Source of the DNA: Clostridiales bacterium
GTDB lineage: Bacteria > Bacillota > Clostridia > Oscillospirales > Oscillospiraceae
Assembly: GCA_004557075.1 (NCBI GenBank)
Contig: SFEX01000028.1
Location: 1-62,458 of the forward strand
Direction of reading: 5' to 3'
DNA length: 62,458 nucleotides
This document shows, one piece after another, positions 7,774-15,570 of the stretch. Both the position numbers and the translations under genes were made by a program. Below the pieces are notes generated by a model. That model was not told where the DNA came from. It saw only the letters and a list, made by a program, of their open reading frames with translations, and made no database searches. Position 1 is the first letter of the stretch, and each line of letters starts with the position of its first letter.

Positions 7774-9465
7774 ATGCTTACACCATGGGGCGAAACGCTC
7801 GATAAGAACAATGTGCTGCCGGAATACCCACGGCCGCAGATGAGACGGGATTCATTTATCAACCTCAATGGAGAATGGGATTATGCCTTTACGCCGGCCG
7901 GCGAAAAGCAGCCGGAAAGATGGCAGGGCAAGATACTTGTCCCCTTCTCCCCGGAAAGCGAGCTGTCCGGGGTCGGGCGCGCGCTGAAGCCGGACGAGTA
8001 TCTCTGGTACAGGAGAGACTGGGTCAGACCTGAGAATATGAACGGCAGGGTCATACTCCATTTCGGCGCCGTTGACCAGAGCTGCACAGTGTACATAAAC
8101 GGTCTGCGGGCTTACAGGCATCGCGGCGGCTATCTCCCCTTTGAGTTTGACGCTACGGAATTTCTGTCAAAGGAGGTCAACGAGCTTTCGCTGAGCGTGC
8201 GCGATGTCTCCGACACCTCCTTCCACAGCCGGGGCAAGCAAAGCTCCTCGCGCGGCGGCATATGGTACACGCCCCAGAGCGGCATATGGCAGAGCGTCTG
8301 GGCCGAGTGCATACCCAAAGACTGCATCAGAAAGCTGCGCATAACGCCGGACTTTGACCGCGCCTGCGTAAAGGTCTCCGCCGATGTCGTCGGCGACAGC
8401 AAGGCGTCGGCCATGTTTGACGGCCAGTTCTATCCCCTGCCCGCAGAGATCCCCGTGCCCGATTTTGAGCCGTGGACGCCCGAAAATCCCAAGCTCTATG
8501 ACTTTTCCGTCGTATGCGGCGAGGACAGGGTCGAGAGCTATTTCGCCATGCGCAAATTTTCAGTCGAGACAGACGGCAAGGGCGTAAAGCGCCTTTTCCT
8601 TAACGGTAAGCCGTATTTCCACAACGGGCTGCTCGATCAGGGTTACTGGTCCGACGGCATGTACACCGCCCCCTCCGACGAAGCGCTCATATTTGACATT
8701 CAAACCGCGAAGGACATGGGCTTCAATATGCTGCGCAAGCACATAAAGGTCGAGCCGCTGCGCTGGTACTACCACTGCGACAGGCTCGGCATGCTGGTGT
8801 GGCAGGATATGATAAACGGCGGCGGACAGTATAACCCCGCAGTCATCACCACCCCGCTTGTCACGGGCGTGCATATTAGCGACAAAAACTATAAGCTCTT
8901 TGCCCGCGAGGACATGGACGGGCGCGTCGAGTACGAGACGGAGCTTAACGAGATGATCGATCTGCTCTACAACTGCCCCTGCATCGCCATGTGGGTACCT
9001 TTCAACGAGGGCTGGGGACAGTTTGACGCCGCCCGCATTGCCGACAAGATTGCCCACGCAGACCCCACCCGCACCGTCGATCACGCCTCCGGCTGGCACG
9101 ATCAGAAGATAGGCGACATAAAGAGCCTGCATGTGTATTTCAAAAAATACAGCTTCAAGCCCGATAAGCTGAAACGCGCGGTGCTGCTAAGTGAGTTTGG
9201 CGGATACAGCCTGCGCTGCGACGGGCACAGCTTCAGCGCAAAGGATTTCGGGTATAAGAAGTTCAAATCCGGGGCCGAGCTGCAAAAAGCGCTCGATGAG
9301 CTGTACTCAAAGCAGATAAAGCCCGCCTTTGATAAGGGGCTTGCCGCCGCGGTGTATACGCAGCTCAGCGATGTGGAGGATGAAGTCAACGGGCTCATAA
9401 CATATGACCGTAAAGTGGTGAAGATAAGCCCGAATATCATGCGTGATATCGTAAAAGTGGATTAA
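7774..9465 (+). CDS. Glycoside hydrolase family 2 protein
   Basis: 563 residues, cytoplasmic (no signal peptide). GH2 enzymes are retaining beta-galactosidases, glucuronidases or mannosidases. N-terminal jelly-roll sugar-binding domain (about 20-180; FINLNGEWDYAF, VILHFGAVDQSCTVYINGL), a short immunoglobulin-like domain, then a TIM barrel. The acid/base Glu is in WVPFNEGWGQ and the nucleophile Glu probably in LLSEFGGYS. Start is the ATG at 7774, with TGGAGGA 7 bases upstream; the open frame extends to 7651 without a site. Compact compared with classic GH2 enzymes (600-1000 residues). Substrate cannot be told from sequence. Confidence 0.9.
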   Translation: MLTPWGETLDKNNVLPEYPRPQMRRDSFINLNGEWDYAFTPAGEKQPERWQGKILVPFSPESELSGVGRALKPDEYLWYRRDWVRPENMNGRVILHFGAVDQSCTVYINGLRAYRHRGGYLPFEFDATEFLSKEVNELSLSVRDVSDTSFHSRGKQSSSRGGIWYTPQSGIWQSVWAECIPKDCIRKLRITPDFDRACVKVSADVVGDSKASAMFDGQFYPLPAEIPVPDFEPWTPENPKLYDFSVVCGEDRVESYFAMRKFSVETDGKGVKRLFLNGKPYFHNGLLDQGYWSDGMYTAPSDEALIFDIQTAKDMGFNMLRKHIKVEPLRWYYHCDRLGMLVWQDMINGGGQYNPAVITTPLVTGVHISDKNYKLFAREDMDGRVEYETELNEMIDLLYNCPCIAMWVPFNEGWGQFDAARIADKIAHADPTRTVDHASGWHDQKIGDIKSLHVYFKKYSFKPDKLKRAVLLSEFGGYSLRCDGHSFSAKDFGYKKFKSGAELQKALDELYSKQIKPAFDKGLAAAVYTQLSDVEDEVNGLITYDRKVVKISPNIMRDIVKVD

Positions 9466-9469
9466 ACGC

Positions 9470-9501
9470 AAAAAATCAGCGGTTTTGCCGCTGATTTTTT
9501 A
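9470..9501. terminator. Bidirectional terminator
   Basis: AATCAGCGG and CCGCTGATT arms around TTTTG, A run before and T run after. It closes the GH2 gene and, on the other strand, the small ORF 9506-9643. Confidence 0.85.
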
Positions 9502-9505
9502 ATTC

Positions 9506-9643
9506 TCAATTACCTTCTTCGCACTCGCTGTCGCCGCACACTTCGCTGTAGCGCTCTTCGCAGTTGCGCTGCGCCTCGTTTAATATATTTATTGCTTTTT
9601 CCGTCGCTTCAAACAGTTTCAGGTACATCTCTTTATAATCCAT
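9506..9643 (-). CDS. Small acidic coiled-coil protein (45 aa)
   Basis: A 45-residue ORF: an amphipathic helix rich in Glu/Lys (MDYKEMYLKLFEATEKA...), then a short Cys-containing acidic tail (CGDSECEEGN). It resembles small helical proteins common in Oscillospiraceae genomes and phages, which have no known function. GGGAG lies 10 bases before the ATG, a TTGTCA-N17-TAATAT promoter at 9701-9729 points to it, and a terminator follows the stop directly. The full set of signals makes it a credible gene despite its size. Confidence 0.6.
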   Translation of the reverse strand: MDYKEMYLKLFEATEKAINILNEAQRNCEERYSEVCGDSECEEGN

Positions 9644-9670
9644 GCCGTAGTATCTCCCATCGAAAAAAAT

Positions 9671-9689
9671 TGACATTCACTGAATGTCA
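9671..9689. repeat. Operator-like palindrome, copy 1
   Basis: TGACATTCACTGAATGTCA, a near-perfect dyad. With copy 2 it flanks the promoter at 9701-9729; the probable ligand is the divergent XRE repressor at 9760. Confidence 0.6.
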
Positions 9690-9700
9690 TAATTAGCTCT

Positions 9701-9729
9701 ATATTATCACACAATTGCTCTGATGACAA
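9701..9729 (-). promoter_or_regulatory. Promoter of the 45-aa ORF
   Basis: Minus-strand TTGTCA (9724-9729), 17-bp spacer, TAATAT (9701-9706). The -35 overlaps operator copy 2. Confidence 0.6.
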
Positions 9730-9742
9730 TCACTAAATGTCA
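9724..9742. repeat. Operator-like palindrome, copy 2
   Basis: TGACAATCACTAAATGTCA, 15 of 19 bases as in copy 1, 53 bp away (about five helical turns). It lies between the small ORF's -35 and the XRE start. Confidence 0.6.
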
Positions 9743-9759
9743 ACATTAGGAGCAATCAT

Positions 9760-10008
9760 ATGTTTATAAACAAATCGCCCGACGGAAGAAACAATATCTG
9801 CGGAGCAAGGCTCGCGCGGCTGCGCACGCAAAAGGGCATATCGCAGCGGGAGCTTGCGGATATTTTGCAGCGGCTCGGTCTTGACGTGGACAAAAACGCC
9901 GTCCAGCGCATTGAGTCCGGACAGCGTTTCGTTACGGATATTGAGCTTGTATTTTTGGCCAAAGCCTTCGGAGTTAGCGTAAGCGATCTTCTTTTTAATC
10001 CGAACTAA
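9760..10008 (+). CDS. XRE-family HTH regulator
   Basis: 82 residues, essentially one Cro/C1-type helix-turn-helix domain (about 16-78): ARLRTQKGISQRELADIL, then NAVQRIESGQR for the recognition helix region, and a final SVSDLLFNPN. AGGAGCAATCAT precedes the ATG. Divergent from the 45-residue ORF and separated from it by two copies of a 19-bp palindrome, so it probably represses both its own transcription and the small gene. Confidence 0.85.
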   Translation: MFINKSPDGRNNICGARLARLRTQKGISQRELADILQRLGLDVDKNAVQRIESGQRFVTDIELVFLAKAFGVSVSDLLFNPN

Positions 10009-10394
10009 GGCATCAGATAATTGTTTTTGCGGTATCCCGACCAGTGAGGTTTTAGCTAATCGCTTTTGCACTCGCGCACTTAATAACATTGCACCGCAAC
10101 CGTAGGGGCGAGCATTGCTCGTCCGCTCCTCGCCGGAGGGGCGATTCGTATTTAGACTTAAAAGAATCTTTATTGCGGTATCCCGACCTATACATCAAAA
10201 ATTGTCGTTATGCGCCAATGTTTATAATCGGGCTGACGTAAAAACGATTATTGCCAGTCTCAACGCGGATTGCTTCGCGGCAGCCGCCGCCGGACGAGCG
10301 ATGCTCGCCCCTACGGGTGCGTCCTAATTCAGAACGTGAGTGCAATAAAGATTACTGCCAGTGTCACCGGTCGGGCGCTGGCAGTATCGACTAT
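10009..10394. repeat. Intergenic mosaic of short dispersed repeats
   Basis: No gene is seen. The stretch is built from short modules that recur in direct and inverted orientation: GCTCCTCGCCGGAGGGGC at 10125-10142, its reverse complement at 10415-10432 (inside the tdk 3' end), GCGGTATCCCGACC twice (10031, 10179), and the G+C-rich module at 10263-10293, which returns at 60432-60463. Palindromic units such as GGGGCGAGCATTGCTCGTCC can fold as hairpins. The same modules make up 60192-60516, 50 kb away. Confidence 0.7.
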
Positions 10395-11003
10395 TTAAGA
10401 TGTGGCGCCGGATCGCCCCTCCGGCGAGGAGCGCTGAGCGCTTATCTTGTCCTTCCAGCATTTATGGCACATGGCGATATAGCTGTCGTTGCCGCCGAGG
10501 AAAACCTGGTCGCCCTCGGTGATTATCCGCCCCGATGCGTCAATTCTCGCGTTGACCGTGGCCTTTCGCCCGCACGAGCAGACGGTTTTAATCTCGGTTA
10601 TGGAGTCAGCAAGCTCCATGAGCCGTCTCGCGCCGGGGAAGAAATGCGTCTGGAAATCGGTGCGCAGTCCGAAGCACAAAACGGGCAGATTTTCATCGTC
10701 CACAAGACTGCGGAGCTGATCTATCTGCTCCGGGGTTAAAAACTGCGCCTCATCGGCTATGATAACGTCGTGTTTCGGAAGCTTCGCGTATTCCTCGACT
10801 ATGTTCTGCTCGGGGGTTATTATCCTCGCCGAGCGCTGAAGCCCGATGCGGCTTTTTATGATATCGGCGCCGTCTCGCGTATCAACGCTCGGCTTTATCA
10901 GCCAAACGCTCATGCCCAGCTCCTCATAGTTAAACTGCGTTATAAGCGCCTGCGCGGATTTCGACGAACCCATTGCGCCGTATTTGAAATATAGCTTTGC
11001 CAT
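10395..11003 (-). CDS. tdk: Thymidine kinase
   Basis: 202 residues, type II thymidine kinase phosphorylating thymidine with ATP in salvage. P-loop YFKYGAMGSSKS, Walker B-like VIIADEAQFL, lasso domain with a four-Cys zinc site (CSCGR and CHKCW). ATG at 11003 has AGGTGA 5 bases upstream; a GTG three codons earlier overlaps that site. The last residues (about QRSSPEGRSGATS) are encoded by the dispersed repeat module 10415-10432, so the natural C-terminus was probably replaced when the repeat arrived. udk lies 29 bp upstream, on the same strand. Confidence 0.93.
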   Translation of the reverse strand: MAKLYFKYGAMGSSKSAQALITQFNYEELGMSVWLIKPSVDTRDGADIIKSRIGLQRSARIITPEQNIVEEYAKLPKHDVIIADEAQFLTPEQIDQLRSLVDDENLPVLCFGLRTDFQTHFFPGARRLMELADSITEIKTVCSCGRKATVNARIDASGRIITEGDQVFLGGNDSYIAMCHKCWKDKISAQRSSPEGRSGATS

Positions 11004-11032
11004 TAAAGTCACCTACATTATAATAATATTGC

Positions 11033-11650
11033 TCATTTTGCTAAATGCGCGCGCACACGCTCAATGACCATCTCGAGCGCGACCTGATTGTGCCCGCCCT
11101 CGGGGATGATTATGTCCGCTTTGCGCTTGGACGGTTCGACAAACTGCTCATGCATGGGCTTTACCGTGCTCAGGTACTGGTTTACAACGCTGTCAAGACT
11201 GCGGCCTCGGTCGCGCACGTCGCGGACTATGCGCCGGAGTATGCGCACGTCGGCGTCGGTATCGACGTATATCTTTATATCCATCAGCTCGCACAGCTCG
11301 ATGCTCTGGAAGATCAGGATGCCCTCGACGATGATGACCCTCGCCGGTTTTACCGTCACGGTCTTGTCCGAGCGGTCGTGGATCGTATAATCATATGTAG
11401 GGCAGTGGATCGTCTCCCCACGGCGCAGCTTCTTCAGATCGGATATCAGCAGCTCCGTGTCGAAAGCGTCGGGGTGGTCGTAATTAAGGCGGCTGCGCTC
11501 GGCGTAGCTCATGTTATGGTGCGCCTTGTAGTAGTTATCGTGGTAGATAACGCTGACGTTGCCGCCGAAGCTCTGCATCAGTTTTCTGGTGATGGTTGTT
11601 TTTCCGCTGCCGGTGCCCCCGGCGATGCCGATAACGATAATATCACTCAT
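11033..11650 (-). CDS. udk: Uridine kinase
   Basis: 205 residues, the normal length. Phosphorylates uridine and cytidine with ATP or GTP. Walker A is GIAGGTGSGKTT; then YHDNYYKAHHNMSYAERSRLNYDHPDAFD, a Udk signature (given here in part), PTYDYTIHDR, and VIIVEGILIF. Divergent from deoD and followed by tdk, so three nucleoside-salvage genes are grouped here together with a nucleoside transporter. Confidence 0.95.
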   Translation of the reverse strand: MSDIIVIGIAGGTGSGKTTITRKLMQSFGGNVSVIYHDNYYKAHHNMSYAERSRLNYDHPDAFDTELLISDLKKLRRGETIHCPTYDYTIHDRSDKTVTVKPARVIIVEGILIFQSIELCELMDIKIYVDTDADVRILRRIVRDVRDRGRSLDSVVNQYLSTVKPMHEQFVEPSKRKADIIIPEGGHNQVALEMVIERVRAHLAK

Positions 11651-11749
11651 AGCCCATACTCCCGCATTTTATTATTTTTTACATGTTATCATAAATTTCC
11701 CCCGCTTGCAATTTGCTTTTCCGTATACCGCTCAATTTTTTCCCGGGGC

Positions 11750-11778
11750 TTGACGAGCCGACGCTGCGCCGCTATAAT
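11750..11778 (+). promoter_or_regulatory. deoD promoter
   Basis: TTGACG (11750-11755), 17-bp spacer, TATAAT (11773-11778), 35 bp before the deoD ATG. Confidence 0.75.
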
Positions 11779-11813
11779 TTGAACAAAGAAAATTTTGCAA
11801 GGAGGTACAATAT

Positions 11814-12542
11814 ATGCCTATCCCCACTCCGCACATTTCAGCCAAGAAAGAGGACATCGCAAAGACCGTTCTCATGCCCGGCGACCCGCTGCGCGCCAAA
11901 TTCATTGCCGAAACATTTCTGGAAAACCCCGTGCTCGTGAATAACGTCCGCGGCGTTCAGGGGCACACCGGCACATGGAAGGGCGTTCCCGTAACGGTCA
12001 TGGCCTCCGGCATGGGCATCCCCGCCATCGGCATATACAGCTGGGAGCTTTATAATTTCTACGATGTTGACAACATAATCCGCATAGGCTCGGCCGGTGC
12101 TCTGCGCGATGACCTGAAGCTTATGGACATCGTGGCCGGTCAGGGCGCATGCACCGATTCAAACTATGCCCACCAGTTTGAGCTAAACGGCACCTTCGCC
12201 CCCATCGCCGATTACAAGCTTCTGAGCACCGCCGTTGAGACCGCCAAAGAGCACGGCGTTGACATGAAGGTCGGCAACATTCTCTCGGGCGATAACTTCT
12301 ACTCCCCCACCGGCTGCGACAGCAACGACAAGTGGCGCGACATGGGCGTTATGGCCGTCGAGATGGAGGCTGCGGGGCTTTACATGAACGCAGCGAGAGC
12401 CGGTAAGCGCGCGCTGTGCATCTGCACGATCTCCGACCATATCTACCGCAGCGAGGCGCTGTCCAGCGAGGAAAGACAGTTGTCCTTCACTCAGATGATG
12501 GAAATAGCTCTTGACACCGCCGTCAAGATGGCTAATTGTTAA
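11814..12542 (+). CDS. deoD: Purine nucleoside phosphorylase, DeoD type
   Basis: 242 residues. Hexameric trimeric-fold PNP that splits purine (deoxy)nucleosides with phosphate, in salvage. Seen: PTPHISAK start, MPGDPLRAKFIAE with the phosphate-binding Arg, SGMGIPAIGIYSWELY, RIGSAGAL, and VEMEAAGLY for the nucleoside site. AAGGAGG lies 10 bases before the ATG. It precedes the BMP-type nucleoside uptake genes, which would bring in its substrates. Confidence 0.95.
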   Translation: MPIPTPHISAKKEDIAKTVLMPGDPLRAKFIAETFLENPVLVNNVRGVQGHTGTWKGVPVTVMASGMGIPAIGIYSWELYNFYDVDNIIRIGSAGALRDDLKLMDIVAGQGACTDSNYAHQFELNGTFAPIADYKLLSTAVETAKEHGVDMKVGNILSGDNFYSPTGCDSNDKWRDMGVMAVEMEAAGLYMNAARAGKRALCICTISDHIYRSEALSSEERQLSFTQMMEIALDTAVKMANC

Positions 12543-12600
12543 CTCTTTATTAAATCGCACATTTACCGCCCCTGTATTTGGCCGAACTGCTAAATTGTGC

Positions 12601-12630
12601 TTGATTTCACATGTTGAGCAGTGCTATAAT
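12601..12630 (+). promoter_or_regulatory. Promoter of the BMP lipoprotein gene
   Basis: TTGATT (12601-12606), 18-bp spacer, TATAAT (12625-12630). No hairpin separates it from deoD, so read-through may add to expression. Confidence 0.6.
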
Positions 12631-12698
12631 ACAGGCGGTATGCGATGAGCATACTTAATAAATTTAGGCAAAACAAAAATTTATACGGAGGAAAAAAC

Positions 12699-13874
12699 AT
12701 GAAAAGATTTCTTGCACTGATTCTTGCTCTTTGCATGGTATTCGCTCTCTGCGCATGCGGCAGCAATGATGACAAGAAGCCCGCTGATGACGACAACAAG
12801 GACAACGAGCCTACCGCCATCACCAATCCCGACGAGATCTCCGACGAGATGACTTCCGCTGACGGCAAGTACGAGATCGCATTCGTAACCGACGTTGGCC
12901 AGCTCAAGGACAAGTCCTTCAACCAGGGCACCTATGACGGCGTTAAGCTCTATGCCGCCAACAACGACAAGTCCTACAAGTACTACCAGCCCGCAAACGG
13001 CGACAAGGCGACCGACGACGATCGCTACGACGCAATGAAGGCAGCAGTTGATAACGGCGCAAAGGTCGTTGTCTGCGCAGGCTTCCTGCAGGAGAATGCT
13101 CTCCGCAAGGCAGCTCTCGAGTTCACCGACGTAAGCTTCGTATTCATCGACGGTTACCCCGTTGCTGAAGAGGCAGGCGTTGACGGCAGCCCCATCATCC
13201 CCAACATCGCAGGCATCTCCTTCCAGGAAGAGCAGTCCGGCTACCTCGCAGGCTACGCAGCAGTCATGGAAGGCTACACCAAGCTCGGCTTCTGCGGCGG
13301 CGGCGGCGGCGACAACCCGGCATGCTGCCGTTTCGGTTACGGCTTTGTTCAGGGCGTTGACGCAGCAGCAGCCGAAAAGGGCGTAAAGGCTGAGGTCAAC
13401 TACTCCTGGATGTACGGCGGTTCCTTCTCCGCTTCCCCCGAACTCCAGACCATGGCTGCCGGTTGGTACTCCAACGGCACTGAGGTCATCTTCGCTTGCG
13501 GCGGCTCCATGTTCGCTTCCGTTTCCGCAGCAGCTTCCGCAGCAGATGCAAAGGTCATCGGCGTTGACACCGACCAGTCCTTCGAGTCTGACACCGTTAT
13601 CACCTCCGCAACCAAGGGTCTTGCAAGCTCCGTTCAGTGGGCACTTGCAAAGTTCTACGACGGCAGCTTCTCTGACCTCGGCGGCAACGGCACTGCACTG
13701 GGTGCAAAGGACGACGCAGTCGGCCTGCCCACCGCAACCTGGTCCCTGTCCAACTGGAGCGTTGACGATTACAACGCACTCCTCAAGGACATCAAGGACG
13801 GCAAGGTTTCCATCGATGCTGATTGGAACAACCTCAAGAGCACCTACAACGTCACTGTCAATGTGATAGAGTAA
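12699..13874 (+). CDS. BMP-family nucleoside-binding lipoprotein
   Basis: 391 residues. Lipoprotein signal: Lys/Arg start, hydrophobic core LALILALCMVFALCAC with the likely lipid Cys before GSNDDKK, then a low-complexity Asp/Lys linker (about 24-45). The Bmp/PnrA domain follows: IAFVTDVGQLKDKSFNQGTYDG, VVVCAGFLQENALRKAAL, VFIDGYP. It binds purine nucleosides outside the membrane and hands them to the ABC transporter encoded downstream. A terminator at 13898 separates it from that transporter, as expected for a binding protein made in excess. GGAGG precedes the ATG. Confidence 0.92.
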   Translation: MKRFLALILALCMVFALCACGSNDDKKPADDDNKDNEPTAITNPDEISDEMTSADGKYEIAFVTDVGQLKDKSFNQGTYDGVKLYAANNDKSYKYYQPANGDKATDDDRYDAMKAAVDNGAKVVVCAGFLQENALRKAALEFTDVSFVFIDGYPVAEEAGVDGSPIIPNIAGISFQEEQSGYLAGYAAVMEGYTKLGFCGGGGGDNPACCRFGYGFVQGVDAAAAEKGVKAEVNYSWMYGGSFSASPELQTMAAGWYSNGTEVIFACGGSMFASVSAAASAADAKVIGVDTDQSFESDTVITSATKGLASSVQWALAKFYDGSFSDLGGNGTALGAKDDAVGLPTATWSLSNWSVDDYNALLKDIKDGKVSIDADWNNLKSTYNVTVNVIE

Positions 13875-13897
13875 TCTAAATATTTCCCGCAATCATG

Positions 13898-13926
13898 ACA
13901 GGAGGGCAAAAGCCCTCCTGTTTTTT
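13898..13926 (+). terminator. Terminator between binding protein and transporter genes
   Basis: ACAGGAGGGC and GCCCTCCTGT arms, AAAA loop, followed by T6. Confidence 0.85.
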
Positions 13927-13959
13927 GCCTTATGCCTATGGAAAAACGCTCTGAAATTG

Positions 13960-13988
13960 TTGCAATCAGAGTTTTTTGCAGTTATAAT
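13960..13988 (+). promoter_or_regulatory. Promoter of the nucleoside ABC transporter operon
   Basis: TTGCAA (13960-13965), 17-bp spacer, TATAAT (13983-13988), 34 bp before the ATPase ATG. Confidence 0.7.
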
Positions 13989-14022
13989 GTTTACATATAC
14001 TTAACAGAAAGTAGGTGGCGGC

Positions 14023-15570
14023 ATGGAGAATACTCCTGAGTATGTGATCGAAATGCTTCACATAACCAAGGAGTTCCCCGGCATCAGGGCTAACGACGAT
14101 ATAACCCTGCAACTCAGAAGGGGCGAGATACACGCTCTCCTCGGCGAAAACGGCGCAGGTAAATCGACTCTGATGTCAGTGCTCTTCGGAATGTATCAGC
14201 CTGAAGAGGGTGAGATTCGCAAAAACGGCAAGAAGGTCAAGATAAACGACCCGAACGACGCAACGGCACTTGGAATCGGCATGGTTCATCAGCACTTCAA
14301 GCTTGTTGATGTTTTTACCGTGCTCGATAACATAATCCTCGGCGCCGAAACGACCAAGCTCGGCTTTGTACAGCGCAAGGAGGCTCGCCGCAAGGTCGAG
14401 GAGCTGTCCGAGCGCTACGGTCTCAAGGTCGACCTTGACGCAATGGTGGAGGATATCTCCGTCGGCATGCAGCAGCGCGTTGAGATCCTCAAAATGCTGT
14501 ATCGTGACAACGAGATCCTTATTTTCGACGAGCCGACGGCGGTGCTTACCCCGCAGGAGATAGACGAGCTTATGAGCACGATGCGCGAGTTTGCCAAGGA
14601 GGGCAAGAGCATCCTGTTTATATCGCACAAGCTAAACGAGATCATGGCTGTCGCCGACCGCTGCACAGTACTGCGCAAGGGCAAATACGTCGGCACCGTC
14701 AACACCGCCGACACCAACAAGCAGGAGCTGTCGAACATGATGGTCGGCAGACCCGTCCAGCTCGAGGTAAAAAAGAAGCCCGCAGAGCCCGGCGAGGTCA
14801 TAATGTCGGTCGAAAACCTCCGCGTTCCCTCCAAGATACACAAGGGCGACGCCGTCAAGGGCGTTTCCTTTGATGTTCGCGCGGGTGAGATCGTCTGCAT
14901 AGCCGGTATCGACGGCAACGGCCAGACCGAGCTTATCCACGGCATAACGGGCCTTGAAAAGCTCTCGGGCGGCAGCATAACGCTCTGCGGCAAGAATATC
15001 ACTCATTCAAACATCCACAACAAGAGCGCCGCCGGTATGAGTCACATCCCCGAGGACAGGCACAAGCACGGTCTTGTACTTGACTTTTCGCTCGAGCAGA
15101 ACCTTGTGCTCCAGCGCTACCGTGAAAAGCGCTTTCAGCGCTATGGCTTTATAAAAAAGGACGCGGTGCGCGAATACGCCGAAAAGCTTATCGAGCAGTT
15201 TGACGTTCGCTCCGGCCAGGGCGCCGTGACTACCGCGCGCAGCATGTCCGGCGGCAACCAGCAGAAGGCGATAATAGCACGTGAGATCGACCGAGACAAG
15301 CCGCTCATGGTCGCCGTACAGCCCACCCGCGGCCTTGACGTCGGCGCCATCGAGTATATCCACAGCCAGATCGTCGCCCAGCGCGACTCGGGCAAGGCCG
15401 TGCTTCTGGTATCGCTCGAGCTTGACGAGGTCATGAGCCTGTCCGACCGCATCCTCGTAATGTACGAGGGCGAGATAGTCGGTCAGCTCGATCCCAAGAA
15501 GACTAACATTCAGGAGCTCGGATTGTATATGTCCGGCTCTAAAAGAGACAGCGAGGAGGGTAAGCAGTAA
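14023..15570 (+). CDS. Nucleoside ABC transporter, tandem ATPase
   Basis: 515 residues, two ABC domains fused as in sugar and nucleoside (CUT2-like, NupO/YufO-type) importers. First domain: Walker A GENGAGKST, signature SVGMQQRVEIL, Walker B LIFDEPTAVL. Second domain: degenerate Walker A (GIDGNGQTE), signature MSGGNQQK, and AVQPTRGLDVGA in place of a full Walker B, so only the first site is a complete canonical one, the usual state in this family. Stop overlaps the next ATG by one base (TAATG). Confidence 0.94.
   Translation: MENTPEYVIEMLHITKEFPGIRANDDITLQLRRGEIHALLGENGAGKSTLMSVLFGMYQPEEGEIRKNGKKVKINDPNDATALGIGMVHQHFKLVDVFTVLDNIILGAETTKLGFVQRKEARRKVEELSERYGLKVDLDAMVEDISVGMQQRVEILKMLYRDNEILIFDEPTAVLTPQEIDELMSTMREFAKEGKSILFISHKLNEIMAVADRCTVLRKGKYVGTVNTADTNKQELSNMMVGRPVQLEVKKKPAEPGEVIMSVENLRVPSKIHKGDAVKGVSFDVRAGEIVCIAGIDGNGQTELIHGITGLEKLSGGSITLCGKNITHSNIHNKSAAGMSHIPEDRHKHGLVLDFSLEQNLVLQRYREKRFQRYGFIKKDAVREYAEKLIEQFDVRSGQGAVTTARSMSGGNQQKAIIAREIDRDKPLMVAVQPTRGLDVGAIEYIHSQIVAQRDSGKAVLLVSLELDEVMSLSDRILVMYEGEIVGQLDPKKTNIQELGLYMSGSKRDSEEGKQ

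Noticed and set aside
12681..13892. 403-codon minus-strand frame opposite the BMP lipoprotein
   Set aside because: Low-complexity Val/Cys/Gly shadow caused by codon bias of the real gene.
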